A stretch of 5,709 bases of DNA from an uncultured Bacillota bacterium (lineage in GTDB: Bacteria; Bacillota; Clostridia; UBA1381), in NCBI GenBank assembly GCA_949297205.1, contig CASFSH010000340.1, positions 1 to 5,709 of the forward strand, read 5' to 3'. Positions within the stretch are counted from its first letter, which is position 1; every line of letters begins with the position of its first letter. Shown piece by piece: positions 1 to 5,709 of this stretch. The position numbers were made by a program, and so were the translations under genes. A model generated the notes under the pieces. It ran no database searches. It worked only from the letters and a program-made list of their open reading frames with translations, and was not told the origin of the DNA.

Positions 1-1601
1 AATTTGTTGATTTTGGAAATCTTGATATAAAAACAAACGGAGGAAAAATAAAATTCTGTTTCGGAACACCTGGACAATATGGTGTTGCAAATCCCGGCAT
101 TTTAATTGATGATGTCAATATAGTATCTATGACAGCAGTTCCTGAAATTTTATCAACAAATATTTCTGATAATGCAGAGTTGTCTGCTCTTGATAATATT
201 GATTTTAAATTTTCACAGCCTGTAAACTGTGCAGAAGGTGCATTTGTTATTGCTAAAGGTGGAACACCAATTGAAACAAGCACATTGATATCAAAGGATG
301 GATACAATGTATCTGTTCAGCCTGTAGGTGCTTTTGAGCCTGAATCAACATATACACTTACAATTGATAATTCAAAAATAACAAGCTCTGGTTTAGCTCT
401 TGTGAACGATAAAACAACCTACACCTTTACAACAGATTCAACCGATGTTAAAGATGTATTGGGTGAGGAATATGTGCTTGTTAATTCACAGTTTGATATG
501 GTTGGAAACAACAGATATACAGTTGTGAACGGTACTGTTACAGCAGAAGGCTCAAAGATGACTATCGTACCGACAGCTGAAAGCGACGGTTTCGAGAACA
601 TAGGCAAGAAATATGGATATAACATGATTAGATTTGCAGCAGATGATACCTTTAAGGTTTGGGATTCCAATAATGCTCCAGACTCATATATTATTGAAAT
701 GGATATTTCTAAAAATACAATAAAAGCAGAAGGTTCAGAAGAAACACCGATTTATGACAGCTTTAAGATTATTGGTGAGAGTGAAATCGGAACAAAAGGT
801 GTATGGTCATATGTAGGAAGTGACGATGCACACCGCTTGGGTATAATCGGAGCAGCATATGATACAGCCGATACATCTACATTGAAAACAGTCGTTGCCA
901 GCAATACAACCTACGAAGACAGAGGTGATACTCAAGTTCCTGTAAAGCATGAGACTATTGATGATTATGGTTCTCTTCATATCAGGGTTATCGCTGACAT
1001 AAATGAGGAAGATAACACTTTGACGCAGACAATGTATGTTATTAGCAATGACGGAGAAGTAATTGGTGAATATACAATTGCTGACACAGTTCTTGCAACA
1101 GGAAATCAAAATGGAACACCGGAAACAGATAATGAAGGCAAGTATATTTCCGAGGTTGTATTTAATACAAATCCCGTAATTGGTGACGTACTTTTGGACG
1201 GAAGCACAATTACTCTTAACAATGTAAGCATTTATGCAGTTAAGAAGGCTTCTGAAGAACAGCCGGCAGATTTCGCTGTAAATGATATAGCAGTTAGTGA
1301 TACTGCAATTGCAGGAAAGACAATTACTGTTTCTTATACACTTACAAACAATAATAAGGCTGACCCGCAAAGCTATGTAACAACTGCGGCTGTATATGAC
1401 AGCACAACAAATAAGCTTCTTGCTGTTGATATTGCGGATGCAGGTACGGTAGCAAAGGGTGATACAACATCAACTATTACAAATACACTTGATTTAACTG
1501 AACTATCAACAGATGGAAGTTACACTCTTAAGTTGTTTGTATGGGACGGCTTTAGTGCAGCTATGCCTCTCACAGAGGTGGTGTATCCATTAGAACAATA
1601 A
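1..1601 (+). CDS. C-terminal part of a secreted multi-domain protein with Ig-like and lectin-like modules (5' partial)
   Basis: The frame is open from the left edge (first full codon at 3) to TAA at 1599-1601, leaving 532 residues. The ATG at 129 has no ribosome binding site and lies inside the continuous frame, so it is an internal Met. Visible modules: the end of a jelly-roll or carbohydrate-binding domain closing with ILIDDVNIV (about 3-128); a Big_5-like Ig domain (about 138-437) with the family's FKFSQPV and TYTFTTDS edges; a beta-rich domain of about 260 residues (about 471-1250) with LamG-like features such as SLHIRVIADI and a closing ITLNNVSIYAV strand; and a C-terminal Ig-like domain (about 1266-1598) with the motif KLFVWDGFSAAMPL. 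No SLH, LPXTG or dockerin module is seen at the C-terminus. All visible parts look non-catalytic and probably bind glycan or act as spacers. An enzyme domain and signal peptide upstream are inferred from the architecture only. The coding assignment is very secure; the domain names are read by eye. Confidence 0.93.
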   Translation, partial: FVDFGNLDIKTNGGKIKFCFGTPGQYGVANPGILIDDVNIVSMTAVPEILSTNISDNAELSALDNIDFKFSQPVNCAEGAFVIAKGGTPIETSTLISKDGYNVSVQPVGAFEPESTYTLTIDNSKITSSGLALVNDKTTYTFTTDSTDVKDVLGEEYVLVNSQFDMVGNNRYTVVNGTVTAEGSKMTIVPTAESDGFENIGKKYGYNMIRFAADDTFKVWDSNNAPDSYIIEMDISKNTIKAEGSEETPIYDSFKIIGESEIGTKGVWSYVGSDDAHRLGIIGAAYDTADTSTLKTVVASNTTYEDRGDTQVPVKHETIDDYGSLHIRVIADINEEDNTLTQTMYVISNDGEVIGEYTIADTVLATGNQNGTPETDNEGKYISEVVFNTNPVIGDVLLDGSTITLNNVSIYAVKKASEEQPADFAVNDIAVSDTAIAGKTITVSYTLTNNNKADPQSYVTTAAVYDSTTNKLLAVDIADAGTVAKGDTTSTITNTLDLTELSTDGSYTLKLFVWDGFSAAMPLTEVVYPLEQ

Positions 1602-1626
1602 ATTAAAAACAGGCTGAAAAATCATC

Positions 1627-1642
1627 CACACATTCACACATT
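1627..1642 (+). repeat. Two tandem copies of CACACATT
   Basis: CACACATT occurs at 1627-1634 and again at 1635-1642, followed by the related TACACAG that opens the next hairpin arm. The tract is pyrimidine and A only (no G), so it should stay single-stranded in RNA. It lies between the first and second complementary segments of the nested inverted repeat. It is too short to call a functional repeat; it may be slippage or a linker. Confidence 0.5.
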
Positions 1643-1680
1643 TACACAGCCATCGGTTTACCCCTACTGATGGCTGTGTA
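1643..1680 (+). terminator. GC-containing hairpin downstream of the first gene, possible terminator
   Basis: A perfect 12-bp inverted repeat, TACACAGCCATC (1643-1654) with GATGGCTGTGTA (1669-1680), extends inward by one G-U, one G-C and one U-A pair to about 15 bp, leaving an 8-base loop (1658-1665). It starts 41 bases after the stop codon, where a terminator is expected. It is not a canonical intrinsic terminator: what follows is CAACAGCCTG, not a T-run, on the plus strand, and AAATGTGTG on the minus strand. The hairpin is certain as a sequence feature; the terminator role is an inference and could instead be 3'-end protection or attenuation. Confidence 0.5.
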
Positions 1681-1695
1681 CAACAGCCTGTAAAA

Positions 1696-1750
1696 TAGTA
1701 GGTAAAATCAAAGTAATAAAAAGGATTTATTATTTTGATTTTACTTATTA
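1696..1750 (+). promoter_or_regulatory. 25-bp AT-rich leader hairpin with an AAGGA loop
   Basis: Bases 1696-1720 pair without any bulge or mismatch with 1726-1750; 22 pairs are Watson-Crick and 3 are G-U in RNA. The loop is the five bases AAGGA (1721-1725). The 3' foot lies 12 bases upstream of the AAGGAG of the next gene. The three non-Watson-Crick positions are all G-U when read as plus-strand RNA, which fits selection for RNA pairing on this strand, although the number is small. Possible roles are a translation or mRNA-stability element of the downstream gene, a protein-binding site, or a weak terminator. A bound factor is not identifiable from the sequence. Confidence 0.65.
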
Positions 1751-1762
1751 GTAATTTATAAA

Positions 1763-1768
1763 AAGGAG
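1763..1768 (+). promoter_or_regulatory. Ribosome binding site AAGGAG of the second gene
   Basis: AAGGAG is followed by a 9-base A-rich spacer (CGAAAAAAG) and the ATG at 1778. This is near-optimal spacing for a Firmicutes Shine-Dalgarno sequence, and it fixes the start because the ATG is followed at once by a signal peptide. Confidence 0.93.
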
Positions 1769-1777
1769 CGAAAAAAG

Positions 1778-4700
1778 ATGAGAAAGATTGTCGCATTATT
1801 ATTAAATTTTGTTATGCTTACTGCAATTTTTCCTATGTCTGCAGTATATGCATATAGCGGCGAGATTGTAATTGATTCAACAGAGGTGAAAAAAGGAACG
1901 GTAACGGTAGAGGGACATTTAACCTCAGGCTTGGGCTGGCGTGATGTAACAATTACAGTTGTTGAGAACGGGACCCCGCTTACTGAGCTTGCAGAAAATC
2001 CGGCGGCACTTCAGAATATGATGCAGGTAAAAACAAGCTATGACGGGAATTTTGAGTATAGCTTTGATATTAATTATCAGAGCAATACTGATGTTGAGGA
2101 GTATGTGGTTTATGCTTCGGCAAAGAAACAGGAGACAAGTGTAAATATCAGCACTGTAAGCCGTGAGGCTTGGGATTATATTGCGGATAATTCGGTTATT
2201 CTTCAGCAGGGAAATAAAATTGCTAAGGTCTATTCTGAAATGCTCAAGGCTGACAATGCACCGATAAAAAATGAAAACGAAATATATATCGATGCAAAAA
2301 TTGCGGAAAAAATAAGCACAGGGCTTAATGTAACTATGCTAAACAATAACGAATATGTTGCTATAAGTCAGCTTGAAGAAAAGAAAAATATTTATTATGG
2401 TGGTGATATAATAATAATCAGCAATGTAGAATTGTCGTCAGACCCTGATGCTATGTCAGCAATTCTGGGTATTTATGTTTCTCAAACAGGTGACGATGCT
2501 AATGATGGAGCCTTTTTATCGCCTGTTAGAACCATAGATAAGGCTTTAGAACTTGCAGATACAGTATATTTTGATGAAAATGTAAAGTATGTATGGCTGA
2601 TGGATAACGAGTATCACATCAATGAAACAATCAATATTTCTGATAAGAACAATATAATAATTAGTCCCTACGGTGAAGAAAAAACAAAGCTTAACGGTGA
2701 AATTAAGCTTGACAAAGAGGATTTTGTAAAAGCAGAGGGAGAAATACTGTCAGTAGTTTCCTCGTCTGTTGCAGGCAAGCTCGTTCAGCTTGATTTGTCA
2801 GAATATCTCAGTGAAGTTAAAAATATATCGGATTTTGATGTGTATTACCGTTTGTATGAGGACGGAGAACAGCAAATGCTTTCAAGGTATCCAAATGCTG
2901 AGTTTACAAAGGCAGAAAAAGCAGGAGAAACTATTGCGGACGGGTATCGTATTCAGGGGAATAACAGAGCAGCTGGTTGGAACTATGACAGAGATAATAT
3001 AATGATTACTGGATTTCTGCGTAATACTTACTTTTTCTACCAATATCCCATGGATCTCAGAGATGAAGGAATATTCTATCCGATAGATGGAGAAGGTATA
3101 TTAGCTGAGAAAAATGTAGATATAAGCGGTAAAATTTTTGTGGTGCATAATGTGGCTGAGGAAATTGATATTCCAGGTGAGTGGTATATAGACGCAGAAA
3201 AGAAAATGCTCTATTATTACCCTGTGGGAAATCTGGAAAATGTATCCCTTAGCGTGTTTGATAAGGAAATTGTTAAAATAGAAAACTCTGCAGGAATTGA
3301 GCTGAGAGACGTTGACATTATGGGCAGCAATGCAAATGGAGTCATCATTACAGACAGTGACGGAATTGTTCTTGATTCTGTTAAGCTTCACTCAATCGGT
3401 AAAACGGCGGTAAGAATGACGGATAGCACAAATTCAAGTGTTATAAATTCAGAAATTTATGATATCGTAGGAGGCGGAGTTTACATCAACTGTGGTGATA
3501 GGGTTACACTGACTCAGGGAAACTGCAGTGTTGAGAATTGTCACATATATTCATTTGCACAGGAAAGAACAAATTGTCCTGCAGTATATTTGTTAGGTGT
3601 TGCAAATCATATGAAGAATAATGTTGTTTATGATTCAATGAGCCAGGGTGTATTCTTTACAGGCAATGACTGTATAATCGAAAACAATGAAATATATGAC
3701 GTTATGCGTAATGTCTATGACGGCGGTGCTATATATGGGTCAACCCAGCATGAAAGACTTGGAAACAAGGTTACACAGAACTATATACATGATATAAATA
3801 AATATTACGATAACTGGTATGGCGGAATATATGCTCTTTATATGGACGATATGTCTAATGGCGTTGAAGCAACAAAGAATATCGTGACCGATGCAGGCAG
3901 TGCAGGACTTTACGGCGGCGGACGAGATAATAAAATATCAAATAATATTTTTCTGGATAATCATATGTCAGGCTATGATTTAAGAGGGATTTTCGACGGC
4001 TGGATGAGAGCTAACCGAGGTGGTTCTTTCACAATCGAAATGCTTGATGATGAAAATTATGATGAGAAAAAGTGGAAGGAGCACTACCCTGTTGTCTGGG
4101 AAAGACTTCTCAATGATTATTACAAGGAATGGGAGTATCTTGACGCTAAAGAGGAAGCAGAGAAAAACGGTACAGAATGTACGGTTGAAGAATTTGACTT
4201 CGGTATTCCGAGAAATGTTGAAATAACAGACAATCTTGTTATCAGCAGGCAAAATCGAATAAGTATGAATTCCGTTCCGATGTATTGGGATATTATGAAA
4301 AACGGCAATGTATACGGCAATACATATCAGAATAATCTTTCGGTTATGACACAGTCAAACCAGAATATGTCGTTGAGCAGTGAACAAAATCACAATCTCG
4401 GCGGTTCAATGAGATATGAAATTAAGAATATAAGTAATACCACAGTAAAGCATGAACTGACGGAAATTGCTCCTATGGGTGAAATATATCGTGTAAGTGC
4501 ATGGATTTATGCCGAAAATGTCGATGAGATTGCAAAGGCAGAAATTTCGGTTGACAATAATCCAAAAAAAGAGTATGCAAATCATAATTATCCATATTTT
4601 ATAGAAATGAGCGGAGAGAAAACACTTCGTGAAGGTGAGTGGACAGAAGTTTACGGATACTGGATTGCAAATGATAACGGAAATTCGGTAGTTATAAACT

Positions 4701-5709
4701 TCCCTGAATGTAGCGTGGGAGATGTTTTCTACATAGACGATGTTAAGCTTGAGAAAATGTATTACAGTGATTTGGAGCTGATGTCTCCAACTCTGAATGA
4801 TTACAAAGATGGAGAATATTTATATGCTCCAAATGTCATTGATTTATCAGAGACAAAACAACTGATAAAAATAGGTGAGAGCACGGATATAATTGCTAAG
4901 AATGTAAGTGTGGTTACAAATGACGTAAACTCAGATGGAATAATTACGAATGAAGAGGTCAGATATGAGACGTCTGACGTTGTTGGATTGACCTATACCT
5001 CAAGTAATACAGATGTCGCAGTTGTTGAAAATGGAAAAATAACCGCTGTAACAGCAGGATATGCTGTTATAACAGCTAATGACGGAACGAATGAGGGAAA
5101 AATATTTGTAGTGTGCTTTGACGATAAACAAAAACGCAATGAACTGGATAAAGCGCCAAGCTATGTTAAGGATAAGGACCCAATGCATGGCGGAGAGGTT
5201 TTAAGAGCATATTCATCGACTGAGTATGATTTTGAAATCAAAGTAGAAGAAGGAGCAATAGCAAACTATTGGTACTATGATACTGGTATAAAGTCAAGTG
5301 ATTTTTATGCTCGAGCAATTGTAGAGTTGGATTTTGGGGAAAATTCTGCAACCATGAGTTTTATAAACCAGTATAATAATGGTCAACTTTATTACGGGTT
5401 TAACGCCAATGATTACAATACTCATGCGAGACGTGAAAGAAGTGCTGGTTGGCATCAGTTCAGTGCAGTTATAGTAAAGGATGCCGAAAAGGGAACAGGA
5501 GTGGAATTGTATCGAAACGGAAGTTATGCCTTTACATGTTGGGGACTAAACGAAACGGATAACATCACATTTAAGGTGAACAGTGATTCGACTGGTGCGT
5601 ATTACCCAATTTACTTTAAACAAGTATTTGCTGTTTCTGCTAACGAGGGAGAGTCAAATGATACTCCAGAAACACCACAGAGCATTACAGTTGATGATTT
5701 TAACGGTGA
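1778..5709 (+). CDS. Secreted modular right-handed beta-helix protein, GH141-like glycoside hydrolase candidate (3' partial)
   Basis: The frame is open for 1310 codons to the right edge. Residues 1-25 form a signal peptide (RK, hydrophobic core, VYA before Y26). Residues 26-120 look like a beta-sandwich; 165-215 (EYVAISQLEEKKNIYYG) resemble part of a copper-amine-oxidase N-terminal-like domain. The beta-helix opens at 231 with GIYVSQTGDDANDG...PVRTIDKA, the usual start of pectate-lyase-like folds. It then shows RYPN (370-373), GEWYIDAEKKMLYYYP (467-482), repeated rungs of the N-x-I-x-N-N-x-I type from about 505, DGGAIYGS (648-655), GGIYALYMDD (682-691), GGGRDNKISNNIF (713-725) and DLRG (734-737). 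From memory, this combination recurs in GH141 and related beta-helix enzymes (known GH141 activities: alpha-L-fucosidase, xylanase). Then come a CBM4/9/22-like domain (869-995, ending FYIDDVKLEK), a BIG2-like domain (1029-1114), a LamG-like domain (1129-1288) and a PETP linker that starts another module (ITVDDFNG). D648, D690 and D691 are candidate active-site acids, unproven. Non-catalytic or lyase functions remain possible. Confidence 0.95.
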   Translation, partial: MRKIVALLLNFVMLTAIFPMSAVYAYSGEIVIDSTEVKKGTVTVEGHLTSGLGWRDVTITVVENGTPLTELAENPAALQNMMQVKTSYDGNFEYSFDINYQSNTDVEEYVVYASAKKQETSVNISTVSREAWDYIADNSVILQQGNKIAKVYSEMLKADNAPIKNENEIYIDAKIAEKISTGLNVTMLNNNEYVAISQLEEKKNIYYGGDIIIISNVELSSDPDAMSAILGIYVSQTGDDANDGAFLSPVRTIDKALELADTVYFDENVKYVWLMDNEYHINETINISDKNNIIISPYGEEKTKLNGEIKLDKEDFVKAEGEILSVVSSSVAGKLVQLDLSEYLSEVKNISDFDVYYRLYEDGEQQMLSRYPNAEFTKAEKAGETIADGYRIQGNNRAAGWNYDRDNIMITGFLRNTYFFYQYPMDLRDEGIFYPIDGEGILAEKNVDISGKIFVVHNVAEEIDIPGEWYIDAEKKMLYYYPVGNLENVSLSVFDKEIVKIENSAGIELRDVDIMGSNANGVIITDSDGIVLDSVKLHSIGKTAVRMTDSTNSSVINSEIYDIVGGGVYINCGDRVTLTQGNCSVENCHIYSFAQERTNCPAVYLLGVANHMKNNVVYDSMSQGVFFTGNDCIIENNEIYDVMRNVYDGGAIYGSTQHERLGNKVTQNYIHDINKYYDNWYGGIYALYMDDMSNGVEATKNIVTDAGSAGLYGGGRDNKISNNIFLDNHMSGYDLRGIFDGWMRANRGGSFTIEMLDDENYDEKKWKEHYPVVWERLLNDYYKEWEYLDAKEEAEKNGTECTVEEFDFGIPRNVEITDNLVISRQNRISMNSVPMYWDIMKNGNVYGNTYQNNLSVMTQSNQNMSLSSEQNHNLGGSMRYEIKNISNTTVKHELTEIAPMGEIYRVSAWIYAENVDEIAKAEISVDNNPKKEYANHNYPYFIEMSGEKTLREGEWTEVYGYWIANDNGNSVVINFPECSVGDVFYIDDVKLEKMYYSDLELMSPTLNDYKDGEYLYAPNVIDLSETKQLIKIGESTDIIAKNVSVVTNDVNSDGIITNEEVRYETSDVVGLTYTSSNTDVAVVENGKITAVTAGYAVITANDGTNEGKIFVVCFDDKQKRNELDKAPSYVKDKDPMHGGEVLRAYSSTEYDFEIKVEEGAIANYWYYDTGIKSSDFYARAIVELDFGENSATMSFINQYNNGQLYYGFNANDYNTHARRERSAGWHQFSAVIVKDAEKGTGVELYRNGSYAFTCWGLNETDNITFKVNSDSTGAYYPIYFKQVFAVSANEGESNDTPETPQSITVDDFNG

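Larger units (their letters stand above)
1609..1691. repeat. Outer inverted repeat enclosing the hairpin
   Basis: ACAGGCTG (1609-1616) is exactly complementary to CAGCCTGT (1684-1691) and encloses the CACACATT tract and the 1643-1680 hairpin. On the minus strand the second arm runs straight into TTTTTAATTT, so the outer stem could also serve as a weak terminator for minus-strand transcription. The GGCTG and CAGCC cores recur in the inner hairpin, giving alternative pairings (described in the findings). Confidence 0.6.
1602..1777. other. Structured intergenic region between the two secreted-protein genes
   Basis: This 176-base gap has no credible gene. It holds an A-rich start, a tandem CACACATT repeat, a nested inverted repeat (1609-1691), a 25-bp hairpin (1696-1750) and the ribosome binding site of the downstream gene. 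More than two thirds of the gap can be drawn as paired RNA arms and their loops. No convincing sigma-A promoter was found here, so whether the second gene is co-transcribed with the first or has its own start is undecided. Confidence 0.8.

Noticed and set aside
39..46. GGAGG Shine-Dalgarno-like string
   Set aside because: It encodes Gly-Gly inside the first gene, and no ATG, GTG or TTG follows at a usable distance.
129..131. ATG as start of a 490-residue protein
   Set aside because: The same frame is open and protein-like back to the left edge (FGTPGQYGVANPGILIDDVNIV), and no ribosome binding site precedes the ATG.
807..1370. Minus-strand open frame of 187 codons
   Set aside because: It lies wholly within the first gene. 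Its translation is Cys-, Ile- and Ser-rich with no domain pattern, as expected from the antisense of Thr/Asn/Ala-rich codons.
1627..1642. CACACATT tandem as a CRISPR or iteron array
   Set aside because: There are only two 8-base copies with no spacers, far too few and too short for either.
1667..1696. Sigma-A promoter with -10 TAAAAT (1691-1696)
   Set aside because: The best upstream -35 candidates (CTGATG or TGATGG) match poorly and lie in the hairpin arm, so it is too weak to annotate.
1735..1761. Promoter TTGATT (1735-1740) with -10 TTATAA (1756-1761)
   Set aside because: The transcript would start at or after the ribosome binding site, leaving no leader for AAGGAG.
1590..1796. Minus-strand open frame across the intergenic region
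   Set aside because: There is no ribosome binding site, it runs through both hairpins, and it starts inside the signal-peptide codons of the second gene.
2769..3002. Plus-strand frame of 77 codons inside the second gene
   Set aside because: It is out of frame with a clearly coding region that continues unbroken on both sides, and it has no own ribosome binding site or domain.
3101..3391. Minus-strand frame of 96 codons
   Set aside because: It is a shadow of the beta-helix coding sequence, with no initiation signal or recognisable motif.
3980..4320. Overlapping small frames on both strands (3980-4252, 4020-4226, 4120-4320)
   Set aside because: All overlap the in-frame insertion and rung region of the second gene, with low-complexity translations and no start signals.
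5000..5188. Minus-strand frame of 62 codons
   Set aside because: It is antisense to the BIG2-like domain; its hydrophobic and aromatic composition is a by-product of the opposite strand.
5707..5709. TGA at the right edge as stop of the second gene
   Set aside because: The gene's codons end at 5707 (GGT) and 5708-5709 begin the next codon, so this TGA is in another frame. The gene continues past the window.

Overview
The window is AT-rich DNA carrying two large same-strand genes for secreted, multi-domain proteins of the plant-polysaccharide-degrading type, with a short, highly structured gap between them. The strong AAGGAG ribosome binding site, the Gram-positive-style signal peptide and the strings of Ig-like (Big_5-like, BIG2-like) and carbohydrate-binding-like modules suggest a gut or rumen Clostridia species. 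This is an inference from style; nothing in the window fixes the species.

Layout: positions 1-1601 hold the C-terminal 532 residues of an open-ended gene. It shows the tail of a jelly-roll domain, a Big_5-like Ig domain, a roughly 260-residue lectin-like beta-sandwich and a C-terminal Ig-like domain. Any catalytic part lies upstream, outside the window. Positions 1602-1777 are intergenic and unusually rich in inverted repeats: a nested set with four alternating complementary segments (1609-1691), then a fully pairable 25-bp hairpin whose loop reads AAGGA (1696-1750), then the ribosome binding site. Positions 1778-5709 hold the first 1310 residues of a second gene, which runs off the right edge. 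It encodes a signal peptide, an N-terminal beta-sandwich, a short domain resembling part of a copper-amine-oxidase N-terminal repeat, a right-handed parallel beta-helix resembling glycoside hydrolase family GH141 and relatives, a CBM4/9/22-like domain, a BIG2-like domain carrying an EF-hand-type calcium loop, and a LamG-like domain.

The two products are probably exported proteins that bind and cut complex plant cell-wall glycans, with the beta-helix as the likely catalytic part of the second. Substrate and activity cannot be read from the sequence. The most unusual part of the window is the structured leader of the second gene. No RNA genes, CRISPR arrays, insertion sequences or tRNAs were seen.
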